A stretch of 64,000 bases of DNA, from NCBI RefSeq assembly GCF_023856365.1, contig NC_064552.1:7989160-8053159 (forward strand), given 5' to 3'. The position numbers and the translations under genes were made by a program. The notes beneath the pieces were generated by a model, which saw only the letters and a program-made list of their open reading frames with translations, was not told where the DNA came from and did no database searches. Source of the DNA: Brienomyrus brachyistius (Eukaryota > Chordata > Actinopteri > Osteoglossiformes > Mormyridae). Positions 1 to 10,915 of this stretch are shown here, piece by piece. Positions within the stretch are counted from its first letter, which is position 1; each line of letters opens with the position of its first letter.

Positions 1-21
1 AGACTAAAGTAAAGTGTTACC
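1..21. mobile_element. Right end of a GGTAACACTTTA-type foldback element, cut by window edge
   Basis: The first bases read ...CTAAAGTAAAGTGTTACCA, which is the reverse complement of the terminal repeat that opens the elements at 4121 and 18021. The rest of the element lies outside the window, so its length and family cannot be judged. Confidence 0.55.
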
Positions 22-330
22 AAGCTTTCTTTGTGCATAATGTTATAAATATAGTCATGGTAGCTTTTATTATACAGTCTGTCCCTGACTAGAGATTCCG
101 TTTCAAGAAACGGGTCATATGTCGAAATGGACATATGTTGGTATAGGATAAAATTATAATTGTAATTGCATTTTTTTTTTTTTTTTTTAAATTTGGTTAC
201 ATGTATGAGTCATCGTAAATTACATAGGTACTAAGTAGGGGAGAGTCTGCACTTGTTTGTTTATTATGCATTAATGTCTCAAGAGATCTTGGCTATTTTA
301 GTGAATTTGCCATTAGGGCCAGCAAATAGC

Positions 331-1245
331 GTAGCAGTACTCGAGACCAGCCTCAGGACCACTTTTTTGTGGTCTTGCTCTTGTCTCAGAATCGACTTTA
401 TATTGACTTGTCTTGGTCTCAGACATAGAGAACTCAAAGTTTTATTTTAAGACAAAAAGCCTACATATTTATAACAATATTCATCTGTTTAACACAGCAC
501 TGTGATTGGGTGTAAAATGTCCTGCTTCAAAGTTCAAATGCAGCCAATGAAGTGTGTCTTATTTGAAAAAAGTGTTACATTTGTTCCTTTCTTTAATGGC
601 CAAATACCCTTCCCCACATCCCATAACCATCATACACTCTTAGGCACTCCAACTGAATTCCAGTCAACCATACATGTCGGCTAGTTCCTCTGTGATTAAA
701 TTCGGCTATATACGTCATCAGGATATCATTCGCAAAGTAACTGCCAAAAAAAAAAATCATTCAGCAGTATGCAAAACGGAGACAGCCAGGAGAATATCCA
801 ACTTTACCCGACACTTGGAGAGGAAGCTTAAGGTAAGTTAAGTAGCTAGCAAGCTAATGCTAACAACCTGTCTATGTTTCAGAAAAATCTTACGAACCCC
901 TTATATAAAGACTAGTATACTATATATTTCAGTACCGCAGTTTCAGTTTTTGCTAGCAAACCTTAACATTTGCCATCTAAGGCATCTAAGCAGCCACTGT
1001 TAACTAGCACTGTCTACCTGATGTATTGAATTAAGGTAGTATGAAGGAATATAATGTAACACTAGACTGGGGGGACAGCACATGGTGACATTGTTTTTCT
1101 TAAGTTAAAGTTACGTTTTTGCTTGTGATGATTGCTGTAACTATAACTAGTCTGTTTCTGATCTTGACTTGGTCTAGTCTTGCCTTGATCTTGGTCTTGT
1201 CTTGGTCTTGATACACTCTGGTCTTGGCGATGACTTGACTACATA
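331..1245 (+). mobile_element. Relic of a hAT-like element (BED-finger exon between GGTCTTG-rich flanks)
   Basis: Two stretches rich in GGTCTTG / TCTTGTCTTGGTCT (about 345-425 and 1155-1240) bracket a segment holding a short frame that resembles the N-terminal BED zinc finger of hAT transposases (674-832). GGTCTTG-rich ends near a TACTCGAG motif are, from memory, typical of a fish repeat of this kind. The two flanks are in direct rather than clean inverted orientation, so the exact ends are uncertain. I see no catalytic transposase domain downstream, so this is probably a non-functional remnant or internally deleted copy. Confidence 0.4.
674..832 (+). pseudogene. Degenerate BED-zinc-finger first exon of a hAT-like transposase
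   Basis: An open frame runs 53 codons from an ATG at 674 to codon AAG at 830-832, followed directly by GTAAGT, a near-ideal vertebrate splice donor. The last part (ISNFTRHLERKLK) matches the pattern of a BED finger helix, in which S/N-x-x-R-H-L-x-R-K-H is usual. An intact BED finger has C-x2-C then H-x4-H. Here the first Cys is Ser (S-A-V-C) and the final His is Leu (R-K-L-K), so two of four zinc ligands are missing. The frame contains a 9-11 base A run that could also be slippage-prone. I could not find a matching second exon. The protein would have bound DNA at transposon ends; this copy should not fold a zinc site. It could instead be a chance frame, but the combination of motif, start and donor argues against that. 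Confidence 0.42.
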
Positions 1246-4120
1246 ACTACCAGCAAACACTCACCTTGTCATTTCACTTATTATTGGTTTATTGTTAGCA
1301 GACGGTATACATTTATAATCATAGCTCGTACTATGCTATTTTGAAGTAGGATTTTAAATTACTGAATAAAAACCCAAGTTAAAGAGAATTTACTTTAGCC
1401 TTGCTTTACATCTAAAGTGCTCGTTGGCCATATCTCAGGTTTGTTACATTGTTGATGTTTCTTCTCACTGCTTAGTACTAAAGTGATTAATCTGCTGTTC
1501 AGATTTATGCCAGCTTTGGAGGACATAACAGCAGTGTGTTTAAGTTTTACAAAATAAATGGAGAGCATTTCAATTGAGACAGATAGCAGACGTAGTCTGC
1601 GAAATGCAAAGTTTGACCTGTGGAAGTTACCTTTCTAAACTGTTTTTGTTACTAAGCATAAGAACATTAACTGTAGATGAGAAGGAAAGGGACTGTGCTG
1701 CAGAATTAGTGCAGCAGCCTTGCGGAAAACAAGCAGGGAGGATTTTATTTAAGTTTGTGGCTCCCAATAAAAAAGATGAGTGGCCAAATGCAATTACTCT
1801 TCCATCTTACAAGTTGGAATGTGCCCTTGTATGTCTACTTCCTGGCAATGGTTAAAAGTGAAATATGTATCTGTCCTGCTCCTTCCAGGTCTCGAGTTGT
1901 TTAAATATTCTTTGTGAGTCAGAAGATACATTATGGCCTCTTAAAATTTATCATAACAGTGGTAGATGTGACACTATGAAAATCCACCATTAATCTGGAA
2001 ATGCTGGCGTTGAAGGTTGCAAAAGGGGAGAGCCGCATTGCAAAACATGCATGTTCATGTGAAATAAACAGAGGGAATGTATTTGATAATATGGATCTAT
2101 GAAGTGCAGTGTATCCTGAACGTGGTACAAATTGTTTTAATTGAGAACCTATGAAAAAGCACTGTTTTTCAATGACAATTTCTGTAAGGTGCTTGGGATA
2201 GTAGTTAAGCCTAAGGTGTTGCTAGAGGCCATTAACCACCCGGAGCTGCTCTACATGTAAGACGTCACAGCTGGGAAAGCAGATGTGCTTTGTGCTTATG
2301 TTGTGATTATTAAAGGGATTCGTCTTCACACTCATTGACTCCACCCGATGAATATCATCATTCATCTGTTTTTCAGTTCAATAATTGATAAATTTGATCC
2401 GATTTATTCATTTATATATCATCGGAGGGTGATACATCTGTACGTAATGTACGCTATAAAGTCTTTTGAGACTTTCAGGGAACAGAATTAAATATAGCTG
2501 TTCTCATTTTAATGTGTTTTTTTTCACTTTATTGTTATTTCTTACGTATGAATTAATTTGAGCCTTAATTTTCTCCTTTTCCTGAATGCAGTAGGTCTGA
2601 CTGACAGCTCTGTCCAACAAAACACACTTTTAATCCTTGTAGGTGTACTTTTTCGCCAATGGAAAGTGATTTATATTGAGCTTTTTATAGACATCAGATT
2701 TGTATTACACTAGAAAACTTTTCCCAGTAACAAGAGCTTATCACTGACAATTGATCGACACTTTGATAGTCATTATGGAATAAACCTTTCAAATAAACCT
2801 ACTAAAAGCAAAGATAATTGTTTAATAGAATAGATAGAAATAAATTCAAGCATACAGCAATCACTCAACTAAAACGTTAAGCAATGGCAATGTTAACTGG
2901 TTAGCTAGTAGTTTTGAAAAGAACTTGCTTACATTAGTGGAAGAATCAATGGCCATAGCTGCAGTATTAACTGACTACTGGGTATCATTATCTGCTGTAA
3001 GTCAATTCAACCCACTTAATTTGTTATTAGCTTATTGGTAAAGACTGAATGTTTTGCAGGTTATGCTATTATCGTGCTGTCAAGATGCATTTCAGCAAAT
3101 TAGCTCAAGGTGCCCGTGTCCAGTTTACTTTTGATAATCAGGGCAGGTACATTTTTAGAGAAGCAACTGTTGGGATTTAGGAGGTGATATTCATCCTGGA
3201 AAGTGGATAAACCAGCGCTTAGTGCTTTTTAACATCAAATGCCCTTTGGAAGAAGTGACACTGAATTACATTTGGCAAGACGGTCTAACATTTCTAATAC
3301 TAACTTTATCGACAGACATATTTAATCCAAATTATGGCAATATTCAGCTCATTTCGGTTGAAAAAGAACAATAAGTTGTGGCTAATTTTATAGTTGGTCT
3401 GGCAGTCACTTTGAATGTAAACTATGAATTACTCATTAGCAGAAAAGAATTTTCAAACCTTTAAATACATCTCAAATGGGTTTAAATAATGTGACGGGAT
3501 TTGTGTCAAACAAATCGGATGAGCTACATGATCAAAGCTCACAAGAACATCCTTAGCAGCTTATTTTACTATTAACTCTGTTCATTTAACATGCTGTCCT
3601 TATGTTGGGGACATGGTAAGTAAATAATTTTCCCAATGCATCTCCACTATAAAAACATTAAAATTAAAAATAAACAATAATAACAACAAAAATTTTCCCA
3701 ATATCAAACATTCCTTTTTGGATACTATTTACTCATTTGTCTTTGTTGCTAATAGCTTTTTTGACTTCTTTTCCTTCATATGATTTTATGTTGATCTTTT
3801 AATTTGCTGTCTCGTTAATTTAATGTACCTCAGTCAGTGTTCTTCTTCTTCTTCGATCGATGTAAATTTAGCGACAATGAACTACCTGAACAGCTAAAAC
3901 ATAACATAAACAAAGAAATAGGCCTAGTTGTTTAATGGATGGTTTGAAGCAAGCACTATCGACCCCTTGGTATTGGAGGACTGCAATGCATTCAAGATTC
4001 AGGAAATACATCTCTGCTACACTGTAGTGTTTAAAAATGTAACTCCAGTGGTAATGACCGCATAGGTGGAACATTGTGCCTTTGTGGGCAGATCAATGTG
4101 CAAGAATGCAAAGAAATGTT
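1246..4120. other. Non-coding, nothing recognised
   Basis: AT-rich sequence without a gene I can support. A 93-codon frame at 1574-1855 has no recognisable domain. A TTCTTCTTCTTC run lies near 3841. No terminal repeats or tRNA boxes were seen. Confidence 0.5.
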
Positions 4121-5279
4121 GGTAACACTTTACTTAAGGGTCTGTTCTTAGTCATTAATAAATATATTCATAACAAATAATAATGCATTCATAAAGAATT
4201 ATAGACATGGCTATAAATATTCCTCAAAAGGCATAACACATTATAGCCATGTATATCATGCATTGTGAATGCTTTCTGAAGCTCTCATTTATATTGCATT
4301 ATAGATGCCTTCATAATGCATTATAATGGTCAGTATAAGCATTAAGGATGCTTTTATACTGCTTTATAATGGCATCAACAGTACATTATAAATGAGAGAT
4401 TCATAAGGCAGTATTAATGCATATAAACATGGATTTAATGGCTTTATAAATTTAGCGATGTTTTACTTTTCACTTTATGAATGTATTATATTGCATTATG
4501 AATGTGTTTATAGATGACTGAAAACCAAAATTTTATTCATAATCTCTATCCATCCATTTTCCATTACTGCTTATCCAGTGCATTATTACTGAATAGTCTA
4601 TACCAGTTTAAGGTACTGATGTAACACAGATTCTATGAAGTGGGAAGATTGCCAAATAGGCCTACTTAATAATCTGTATATTTCTTTTTCATCTACTGTT
4701 AAAGGGCTGTTTGGTACTATGACTTGTGGTAACATTTTTTATGAATGACGTGTCTGTAAGAATCTTTTAACACATTTATAACACATAATGCATTCATACA
4801 GTATTATAAACATAGATAGAAATATTTATAAAAAGGCATTCTTAATGCTTTTTGAAGGTGTCATCTATAATACAGTCAAGATACCTTCATAATGCAGTAC
4901 AAAACATCGTTAATTCTTATACTGGCCACTGTAATGCATTATGACGGTATTTTGACTGCATTATAGATGAAATCTAATTTGGGGCTTAGGAAGCATTATA
5001 ATCAACACTATGATGCCCCATGACTGTCAGTAGAAGCCGTATGCTGCAATGCTTTATTAATTCTTATACTGACCATTATAATGCATTATGAAGGTATCTA
5101 TAGTGATTATACGAGATGATAGCTTCACTGGAGCTTATGAAATAATCAACACTATAATGTGCTATTACTGTCAATAGAAGGTGCTGTAATGGGTTATTAA
5201 ATCGTATACCGAACATTATAATGCATTATGAAGCCATCCAGAATGCATTATGTGTGACAGCTTTGAGTAAAGGGTTACC
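4121..5279. mobile_element. Long foldback (MITE-like) element with GGTAACAC ends and internal AATGCATTATAA units
   Basis: The left end reads GGTAACACTTTACTTAAGGG and the right end ...TTGAGTAAAGGGTTACC, an imperfect inverted terminal repeat. The interior is built from many diverged copies of short motifs such as CATTATAATGCATTATGAAGG, in both orientations, so the strand can fold extensively. A second start-like motif (TGGTAACATTTTTTATGA, near 4731) suggests two copies in tandem or a nested insertion, and 4548-4577 looks like a small piece of the (TCCA)n-type retroposon tail. There is no coding capacity. The superfamily is not assigned because I could not define a clean target duplication. Confidence 0.6.
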
Positions 5280-5811
5280 CAACTTTTCGGTGAACTGTAC
5301 AATGTGCAGAAAGAGGCACTTTAAAATGGAATTACGGAGTAATCATTTGCCTTGGCTGTGTTAAAATATTTTTTCATAACTATATATATATGTTATTATA
5401 TTTTCATCATTTATAAATGGGGTCAAAGAAAATATGGTTTATCATTTAATTTAACAATCAAATTATTTAGTAACTGAAGGGCTGTAGTGGTCAGATTATA
5501 AAATGAAATATCCTAATGTGGTTATAAGGTTAATTGCAATACATTGTAGATGATTGGTAGGTGGCAAATTAAAGTGGACTTTGGTACTTATACCAGCGAT
5601 CCAGGTTATGCAAGGGTACCTTATGCTCTTTAATGAAATGTCATCGACTCTACACATGCACATTGTCGGTGGAGGGTGGGCATCCAGCATGGCGTATTCA
5701 TCAATGTCCTTTTAAGCTGTCATCAGTAGTGCTTTGGTTTGATCCATTGATCTGGGTAATTCTGTGAAAAAGAAGATTGCAAGTCATAGGACAGTCCAGC
5801 CATCCTCTAAC
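5280..5811. other. Non-coding, nothing recognised
   Basis: AT-rich sequence with a short TATATATA run near 5383. No gene or repeat family identified. Confidence 0.5.
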
Positions 5812-5975
5812 TCAATGTTTCTCAGGCTGGTCTTCAGGGACCCCCAGACAGGCCATGTTTTTGTTCCCTCCCAGCTCTCTGCCAGACAGTCTACATTTTT
5901 GCTCCCTCCCAACTCCTGTTAGAAGCAAAAACGTGGACTGTCTGAATGTCCCCAAGGACCGGTTTGAGACACACA
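5812..5975. mobile_element. hAT-type foldback MITE, copy A
   Basis: The left half (CAATGTTTCTCAGGCTGG...CCCCCAGACAGGCC...TTTTTGTTCCCTCCC) is mirrored by the right half (AGCAAAAACGTGGACTGTCTG...GTCCCC...GGACCGGTTTGAGACA), so the element is close to a full palindrome. It is flanked by CCTCTAAC (5804-5811) and ACTCTAAC (5976-5983), an 8-bp target duplication with one mismatch, which is the hAT signature. The same family occurs at 28599-28723. No coding capacity. Confidence 0.72.
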
Positions 5976-6027
5976 ACTCTAACATCAAATCCGTGTGAGT
6001 TGCCTGGAACCTTTCCCAGTCGCAAAT

Positions 6028-6172
6028 CTAACTGCATGTGCTGGAAGTGCAGCCCATTCTTCAGGGGGAGAACCTGGAAACTCCAGGCCACACAGCAGAG
6101 GTGGGATTTGAACCCCAATCCTGGAGGTGTTTCTGGTGACACTCAGCCACCGTGCCACATCATGGAAAGACA
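6028..6172 (-). mobile_element. tRNA-derived SINE head, minus orientation
   Basis: Read on the minus strand, the sequence gives GGCACGGTGGCTGAGTG (A-box region), then CACCTCCAGGATTGGGG and GGTTCAAATCCC (B box; complement at about 6104-6116), followed by a GGAGTTTCCAGGTTCTCCCC segment. This order is the head of the tRNA-headed retroposon common in teleosts, the same family as 34206-34858. RNA polymerase III would have used the internal boxes. The copy is diverged and lacks the (ATGG)n tail here. Confidence 0.65.
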
Positions 6173-7017
6173 TTTTAAGTTAAGATCTTTTTAATAAGCC
6201 TCCTCAAAACCCTATAAATTTTGATTGAGTTTAGCACTAGGAGTGTTTGATGAATGGAAACAAAATGGCTAACCCATTAAACAAAGCCAGAAAGGGCCTT
6301 AAGGATATTGACAAAGCAGCTGTACATGTTGATCTAAATATAGAAGTTTTTATTTTTTTTTATAAATGTTTTAAACTGTTATTCAAGGGCAAATAAGGTG
6401 TGTTTTAGCAACAGGCCTCATGGCTTCTCAATTATTGTATTTAAGCATGGAAGGAAAACAGCTTAACACTCCTTAAAAGAACCCACTAAATGTAGATTTG
6501 ATCTTCTAAAATGCAATTTAGGCTTTATCTGACTCTTTTTCATGTTCTGTTTACTCATATCCTTGGGGGTCACTGGCCTGATAATTTGCCACAGCGTATT
6601 TAGAAATTGCAGATAATTTTGGTTGTATATTATTAATGAGGAGGGACGCTGATTAGAATCTTGGGAATTGCTGTTGATGCGAACAATCTGGGAGGAGTGA
6701 AAAATTATTAAACACACTCAGCGGGAGCTGTAGGACTTACCATTGTTGTGTGCTGCTATTAATTCTCATTGTATCGTGAAGCAGCTTGATTGCATACTGT
6801 GAAAGCTGTTTACTGGAGAATGAGTACAATTCCATCGCAGTAGTGGTGGTGTTAGACTAAATGCTAATTAGGCTCTCCCACAATAATTAGAGGTTTATGT
6901 TAGACAGACCAATTTAAACAGTCCTGCTCTAACAATGAAGAAAATACAGGCAAATAGTGCTCAGTAATTGGAACCATGCTAACAACCAGTAATCTAAGAC
7001 GGAACAATGGGGAATTT
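6173..7017. other. Unique non-coding block; possible regulatory sequence
   Basis: About 6560-6960 is complex, non-repetitive sequence with several TAATTA/ATTAAT homeodomain-like cores and no long open frame. It reads like vertebrate conserved noncoding sequence, but this is an impression, not an alignment. Confidence 0.22.
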
Positions 7018-7032
7018 ATGTGTGTGTGTGTG

Positions 7033-7074
<42 letters not shown>

Positions 7075-7104
7075 TTTATTATTATTATTTTTTTTTTTTT
7101 TTTG
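7018..7104. repeat. Compound microsatellite (TG)n-(TA)n-(T)n
   Basis: (TG) to about 7035, then (TA) to about 7070, then a T-rich run with ATT units to 7104. The short frames read across it are artefacts of the repeat. Confidence 0.95.
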
Positions 7105-7480
7105 GAAAACTGTTTTCCTTACCCTTGTGTTGCCTCAGGCTTTTGATCTTAGCATCAGATATCAGGGCATTTTTAAATATCCGCTGTAATATTCCTTTAC
7201 AGATATTCTATAATGTATTATTACTGAGTCATCTTATATATTAGTCAAAAATACAAAATGACAGATGATGATATATTCTTTGACTCCCTTTTCCTCTTTG
7301 TCACTATTGTTTTCTGTTAATACGATATATATAAAAAATGATTATGCTTTTCTATCGCCGCGACCTACTCCTGTTCCGCTATAAATTTAAGACTGGTATA
7401 TAGGGCTGTTTTTCCTACTCTCACCTTGAAGACCAATATTCTCCAACTGTTCCATTTCAGGAGAATATATCTGCCTCCTT
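7105..7480. other. Non-coding, nothing recognised
   Basis: AT-rich spacer between the microsatellite and the CpG-rich segment. No features identified. Confidence 0.5.
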
Positions 7481-7906
7481 ATGCCCTATTTGTCTCCTGC
7501 CCAAACCGCTGCATTCCCCTTTAGGCTGACCTCCTTGCCATTACTGTCCAGGACCTCCATCTACCCTGAAACTCTCAGTGCCTTTCCAATTTTTTTTTCC
7601 ACACCTGTCCTGACCTCCCTCTACCGGCTCAGGCCGGCCCCCGATGTGTCTGATTTAACATCCGTGCTTGAGCTCACCACTGGCCCCACTTACCTCTCAA
7701 ATGCGCCTTCTCCTCCCCAGGGAGTTCCCACTGCTCCTCCACCTCTGCCCGCCGGTGCCGGCTCCCGCTGCACCGCCCGGGCCCACTCACTTTCGCCGCT
7801 GGCCTCTCGGCTGAGGAATTGCCCGCCCACCGACATTTTCTCGCCGTTGCCCCCTTGCTTGCTGTTCTCATGCAGAGGCCTGTCTAACCCTGGGGCTAGA
7901 CTTTAA
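7481..7906 (+). other. 141-codon open frame in a CpG- and C-rich segment, coding status doubtful
   Basis: The frame begins with ATG at 7481 and stops at 7906. Its product would be rich in Pro, Ser, Leu, Thr and Ala without a recognisable domain, signal peptide or membrane segment. The second half (about 7625-7860) is far richer in CpG and GC than its surroundings (GCCCGCCGGTGCCGG, TTTCGCCGCTGG). It could be a small CpG island, an exon of an unannotated gene, or a retroelement piece. The minus strand also has a 65-codon frame here, as expected from C-rich composition. I favour non-coding. Confidence 0.2.
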
Positions 7907-8910
7907 CCAGATAATATCTAGTTGCTATCAAACAAGGGCCTTGGAGAAGCAGCATCTTTCCAAGTGACCAAACAGGTTTCGGATTGGGCATGTAATGCCT
8001 ATTACCTAATACTCCATGGTTTCAAATCCCATCTTGGCGGCATTGTGAAGTTTGATAGAAAATACGGCAAGAATACAGCTGTCTTAAAGTATAGCACTGA
8101 TCAGCCGCCTCTTGAAATCGGTAAAAATGACTTCACTCTATAAATAATTCAACACGTCTATGTTGCTAGCCGTGGATTTTACTTTAGTTTCACTGAGAGG
8201 CCGGCAGTGAGACGCTAACTACTGAAAATAGAATGCTTACCTTCATGTTGAATGTTTCACTCGTTTTTTTTTTGGACTGCTCCTCGTTTGTGAATGTGAA
8301 ATAAAGGCTTTTGAGGGATCGGTGCGATGTGAGGGTTTGTGGTGTCTCGTGTATCAAGTGCGGTTTGAGTGCGGCGATCAGACAAGCTGACTCTTTCTGA
8401 CCTTGAACACGGTAGTGCCAAAAACCACAAAAAAAACAACAAAATCTGGTATTGAGACGCTGCATATTTTATTAAAGGGCCGAGCAACTGTTGTCTCAAT
8501 GCAAGCAGAGGCTTGGCCAGTGGCTTTCTGAGATTCAACATGCCGCCATGTATTTTTTACACTCATGCATAATTAAAAACTTAAATTACTTGCCATGTAC
8601 AAAATTCATATGCCGGGGGAAAAGGCTACATGGAAATTAATTTTCTTTTCTGAGAGACTGACAGGAAATCAATTAATCTTGATGTATTATTTTATGCAGG
8701 ACAGGGTGCAGGAACCGGCAGAGAGAATGGCTACAGCTGTTCTCATTGGAAGGGCCATATATTATAGTTGGCGTGTTTGACAGCTTCTGAGGGAAATGGC
8801 TGAAGGGTATCAGGCAGGTGACTCAACTGTAAAAATTTATTGTAGGATACAAACTGTTTCCAGGGACTGATATGAAACTTGCAGTGGAAAGGCGAGGTAT
8901 TGAGGGAAAA
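7907..8910. other. Unique non-coding block; possible regulatory sequence
   Basis: About 8150-8810 is complex non-repetitive sequence (for example GCATAATTAAAAACTTAAATTACTT near 8568) with short open frames on both strands and no protein resemblance. It could be conserved noncoding DNA. Confidence 0.2.
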
Positions 8911-8936
8911 TATATATATATATATATATATATATA
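8911..8936. repeat. (TA)n microsatellite
   Basis: Thirteen uninterrupted TA units followed, after a short spacer, by a T run (8944-8957). Confidence 0.95.
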
Positions 8937-9219
8937 ATACACTTTTTTTTTTTTTTGAATGAAGCAGGTTGTCAATATTTACAGTGTTGCTCTTTGCAGT
9001 GTATAGCGTTTGTTTGATTAGCTAGTCATATGCTTGTGGTTGCCTAAAATGTATTTGCAGTGCCTCCTGTGGTCTTTAACTCCAGCCAACTTAAGGCACT
9101 TAGGCTATATAACCATCTACTGTGGACTGCAGAGATCTCAGTAGCAACGTTAAACTTTTATAACTTTCAGTCAGTATTCTTAAGTTCTTCTCAGCTTTTT
9201 CTGCTCTTGCCGTAAATAG

Positions 9220-9375
9220 GTGTCCAGCACTGATAATCCTGTGGTCTGCAGACTGAATTCACCCTGTGCCTCTAGCAAGGCCCTTAACCCACAATGGCCC
9301 CAGGCCCTGTCTGAACCTACTTTTTCCAAAAATGTGTATCACTTTGGATAAAAGCGCTAGCTAAATACATGAAAT
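9220..9375 (+). mobile_element. SINE/LINE 3' remnant with the teleost GGATAAAAGCG tail
   Basis: The segment contains GCAAGGCCCTTAACCC and ends in ATCACTTTGGATAAAAGCGCTAGCTAAATACATGAAATGTAAA. A closely similar tail (CTTTGGATAAAAGCGTCTGCTAAAT) is a common 3' end shared by fish L2-type LINEs and their partner SINEs. No intact A or B box is seen upstream, so this is a 5'-truncated or diverged copy. Confidence 0.6.
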
Positions 9376-10814
9376 GTAAAACGATAAGACTGGTCATTAT
9401 GGGCAACTATGTTTAAGTACAGATCACTATGTTATTCCAGATATCCCTCACTTCTAGATATATTGTTACATAAATTACAATAATATATGGTCCCCTTCCA
9501 CTTGACATGATGCTGTAATTTAGGTGCTTAAATGTGTCAGATTACTTGATTGAAATGGGCTGCATATTTACTACCTCAAGCGCCGAGAGTCGTTGTGAAG
9601 TCATTGAAGGCTTTGTTTCTGACTGCTGTGCAAGAATTTTATAATTATGCTGCACGTGCAAACAATGCAAACAAAAGCTGTGCCCATAATTGTGATGAAC
9701 TGTTTTGGTTGTGTTCATGTTTTGAACTTTGAAACAGTTCAATAAATAAGTGTAGCTGATGATTGATGAATGTATGATTAAATCGGGTACTAGTTTAAGG
9801 CTTTGGAAGAAGAGTGATGGTCTTTGCTTGGATGAACTCTAAACGTCCTTCCTGCATAAACCATGTCTCCGGGTTTGCAGTTTCACGTAATTGCTGATGA
9901 TAGTCGCCAATGTGACCTACAAGGGTGAACATTTGTCAGCCAGATTTTAACAGATGTTAAACATTTGTTGAAGTGACTTTGGGATCTTTGAACCGCATTA
10001 TCGCCCAGCCACTGTATCTGCGGCAACAGTTGGCATGTGATCGTAAAATACACATAAACAGAGATTACATTCAGGGCGACGTCTTTGCGAATGTGAACAT
10101 TAGCTGAGTAGTAATTTAAAGGTTGTTTGCTCCACCCTCACTACATTAGCGTGTGCAAACAGGTACAGGTAACCTGCTATCCGTTTTGCACTTTATTATT
10201 GCAAGTGGTTGTTTTTTAGAGCATGTACTATACATCACCATAACCAATGCAAATTTTAACCACAGCTGTCCAGTGGTGGCAAAGATCACAGATACAGTAA
10301 TCATTTTACTAATTATGCATGGTTAATATCATAAAATCTGGAATGCTTGCTTGGGTATCTGTTAGAAAAACTGAGAAATGCACATTTGTTTACATTATAG
10401 AGGGCATGGTCAGTACCCCCTGTCCCTCTGTGTCATAAATCCCATTCCATTTATGAACAGATTTCTGTGGTCAACATGACTGGTAAGCAACAATCAGCAA
10501 ACATCTGTTACTATCTATTAATGAAGTGGCTCTGTGAATTTATGGCCGAGGACTGCTGGTACATTTTGAAGCCACATTTCAGTGATGGTGGATGGTTTAT
10601 GGCTCAGAGCCACAGTCATGGCTTATGTTGTAAATGTTAGAAAAATGAGAGCGCAGAAAACAACTAAATTAAAATGGCAAATGACCCCAAGCAGATGGAG
10701 CACTATATAACTAATGCGGGAAGGCACTGTACTGCCGTTGGAGAAAAGACTGCCACACATCACATTCAGTGCAGGGAACTTTAAGTATGTATTTAAATCA
10801 CAGATTAATTAATC
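9376..10814. other. Non-coding, nothing recognised
   Basis: No gene, tRNA box or terminal repeat seen. Open frames at 9542-9742 on both strands are short and overlapping and have no protein resemblance. Confidence 0.5.
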
Positions 10815-10915
10815 TGTGATGGACTGGCATCTCGTCCTTGCTGACCCTTGCCTCTTGCCTTGTGTCGTCTGGGATATGCCTGACCCTGTTGTTGTGGGAA
10901 ACGGGTGGACGATCA
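10815..10915 (+). mobile_element. Diverged 3' part of the tRNA-headed retroposon
   Basis: GTGATGGACTGGCATCTCGTCC, then CCTTGCCTCTTGCCTTGTG, GGGATATGCCTGACCCTG and GGGTGGACGATC follow the order of the family's 3' region (GATGGACTGGC, GCCTTGTGCCC, GGGATAGGCTCC, AAATGGATGG). The (ATGG)n tail is mostly lost. Confidence 0.5.

Noticed and set aside
1574..1855. 93-codon plus-strand frame
   Set aside because: Considered as a second exon of the hAT relic. The residues do not match any transposase block and no good acceptor lies in frame with the donor at 832.
5891..6194. Four overlapping frames of 62-83 codons
   Set aside because: They lie across the hAT foldback and the tRNA-derived SINE; repeat sequence explains them.
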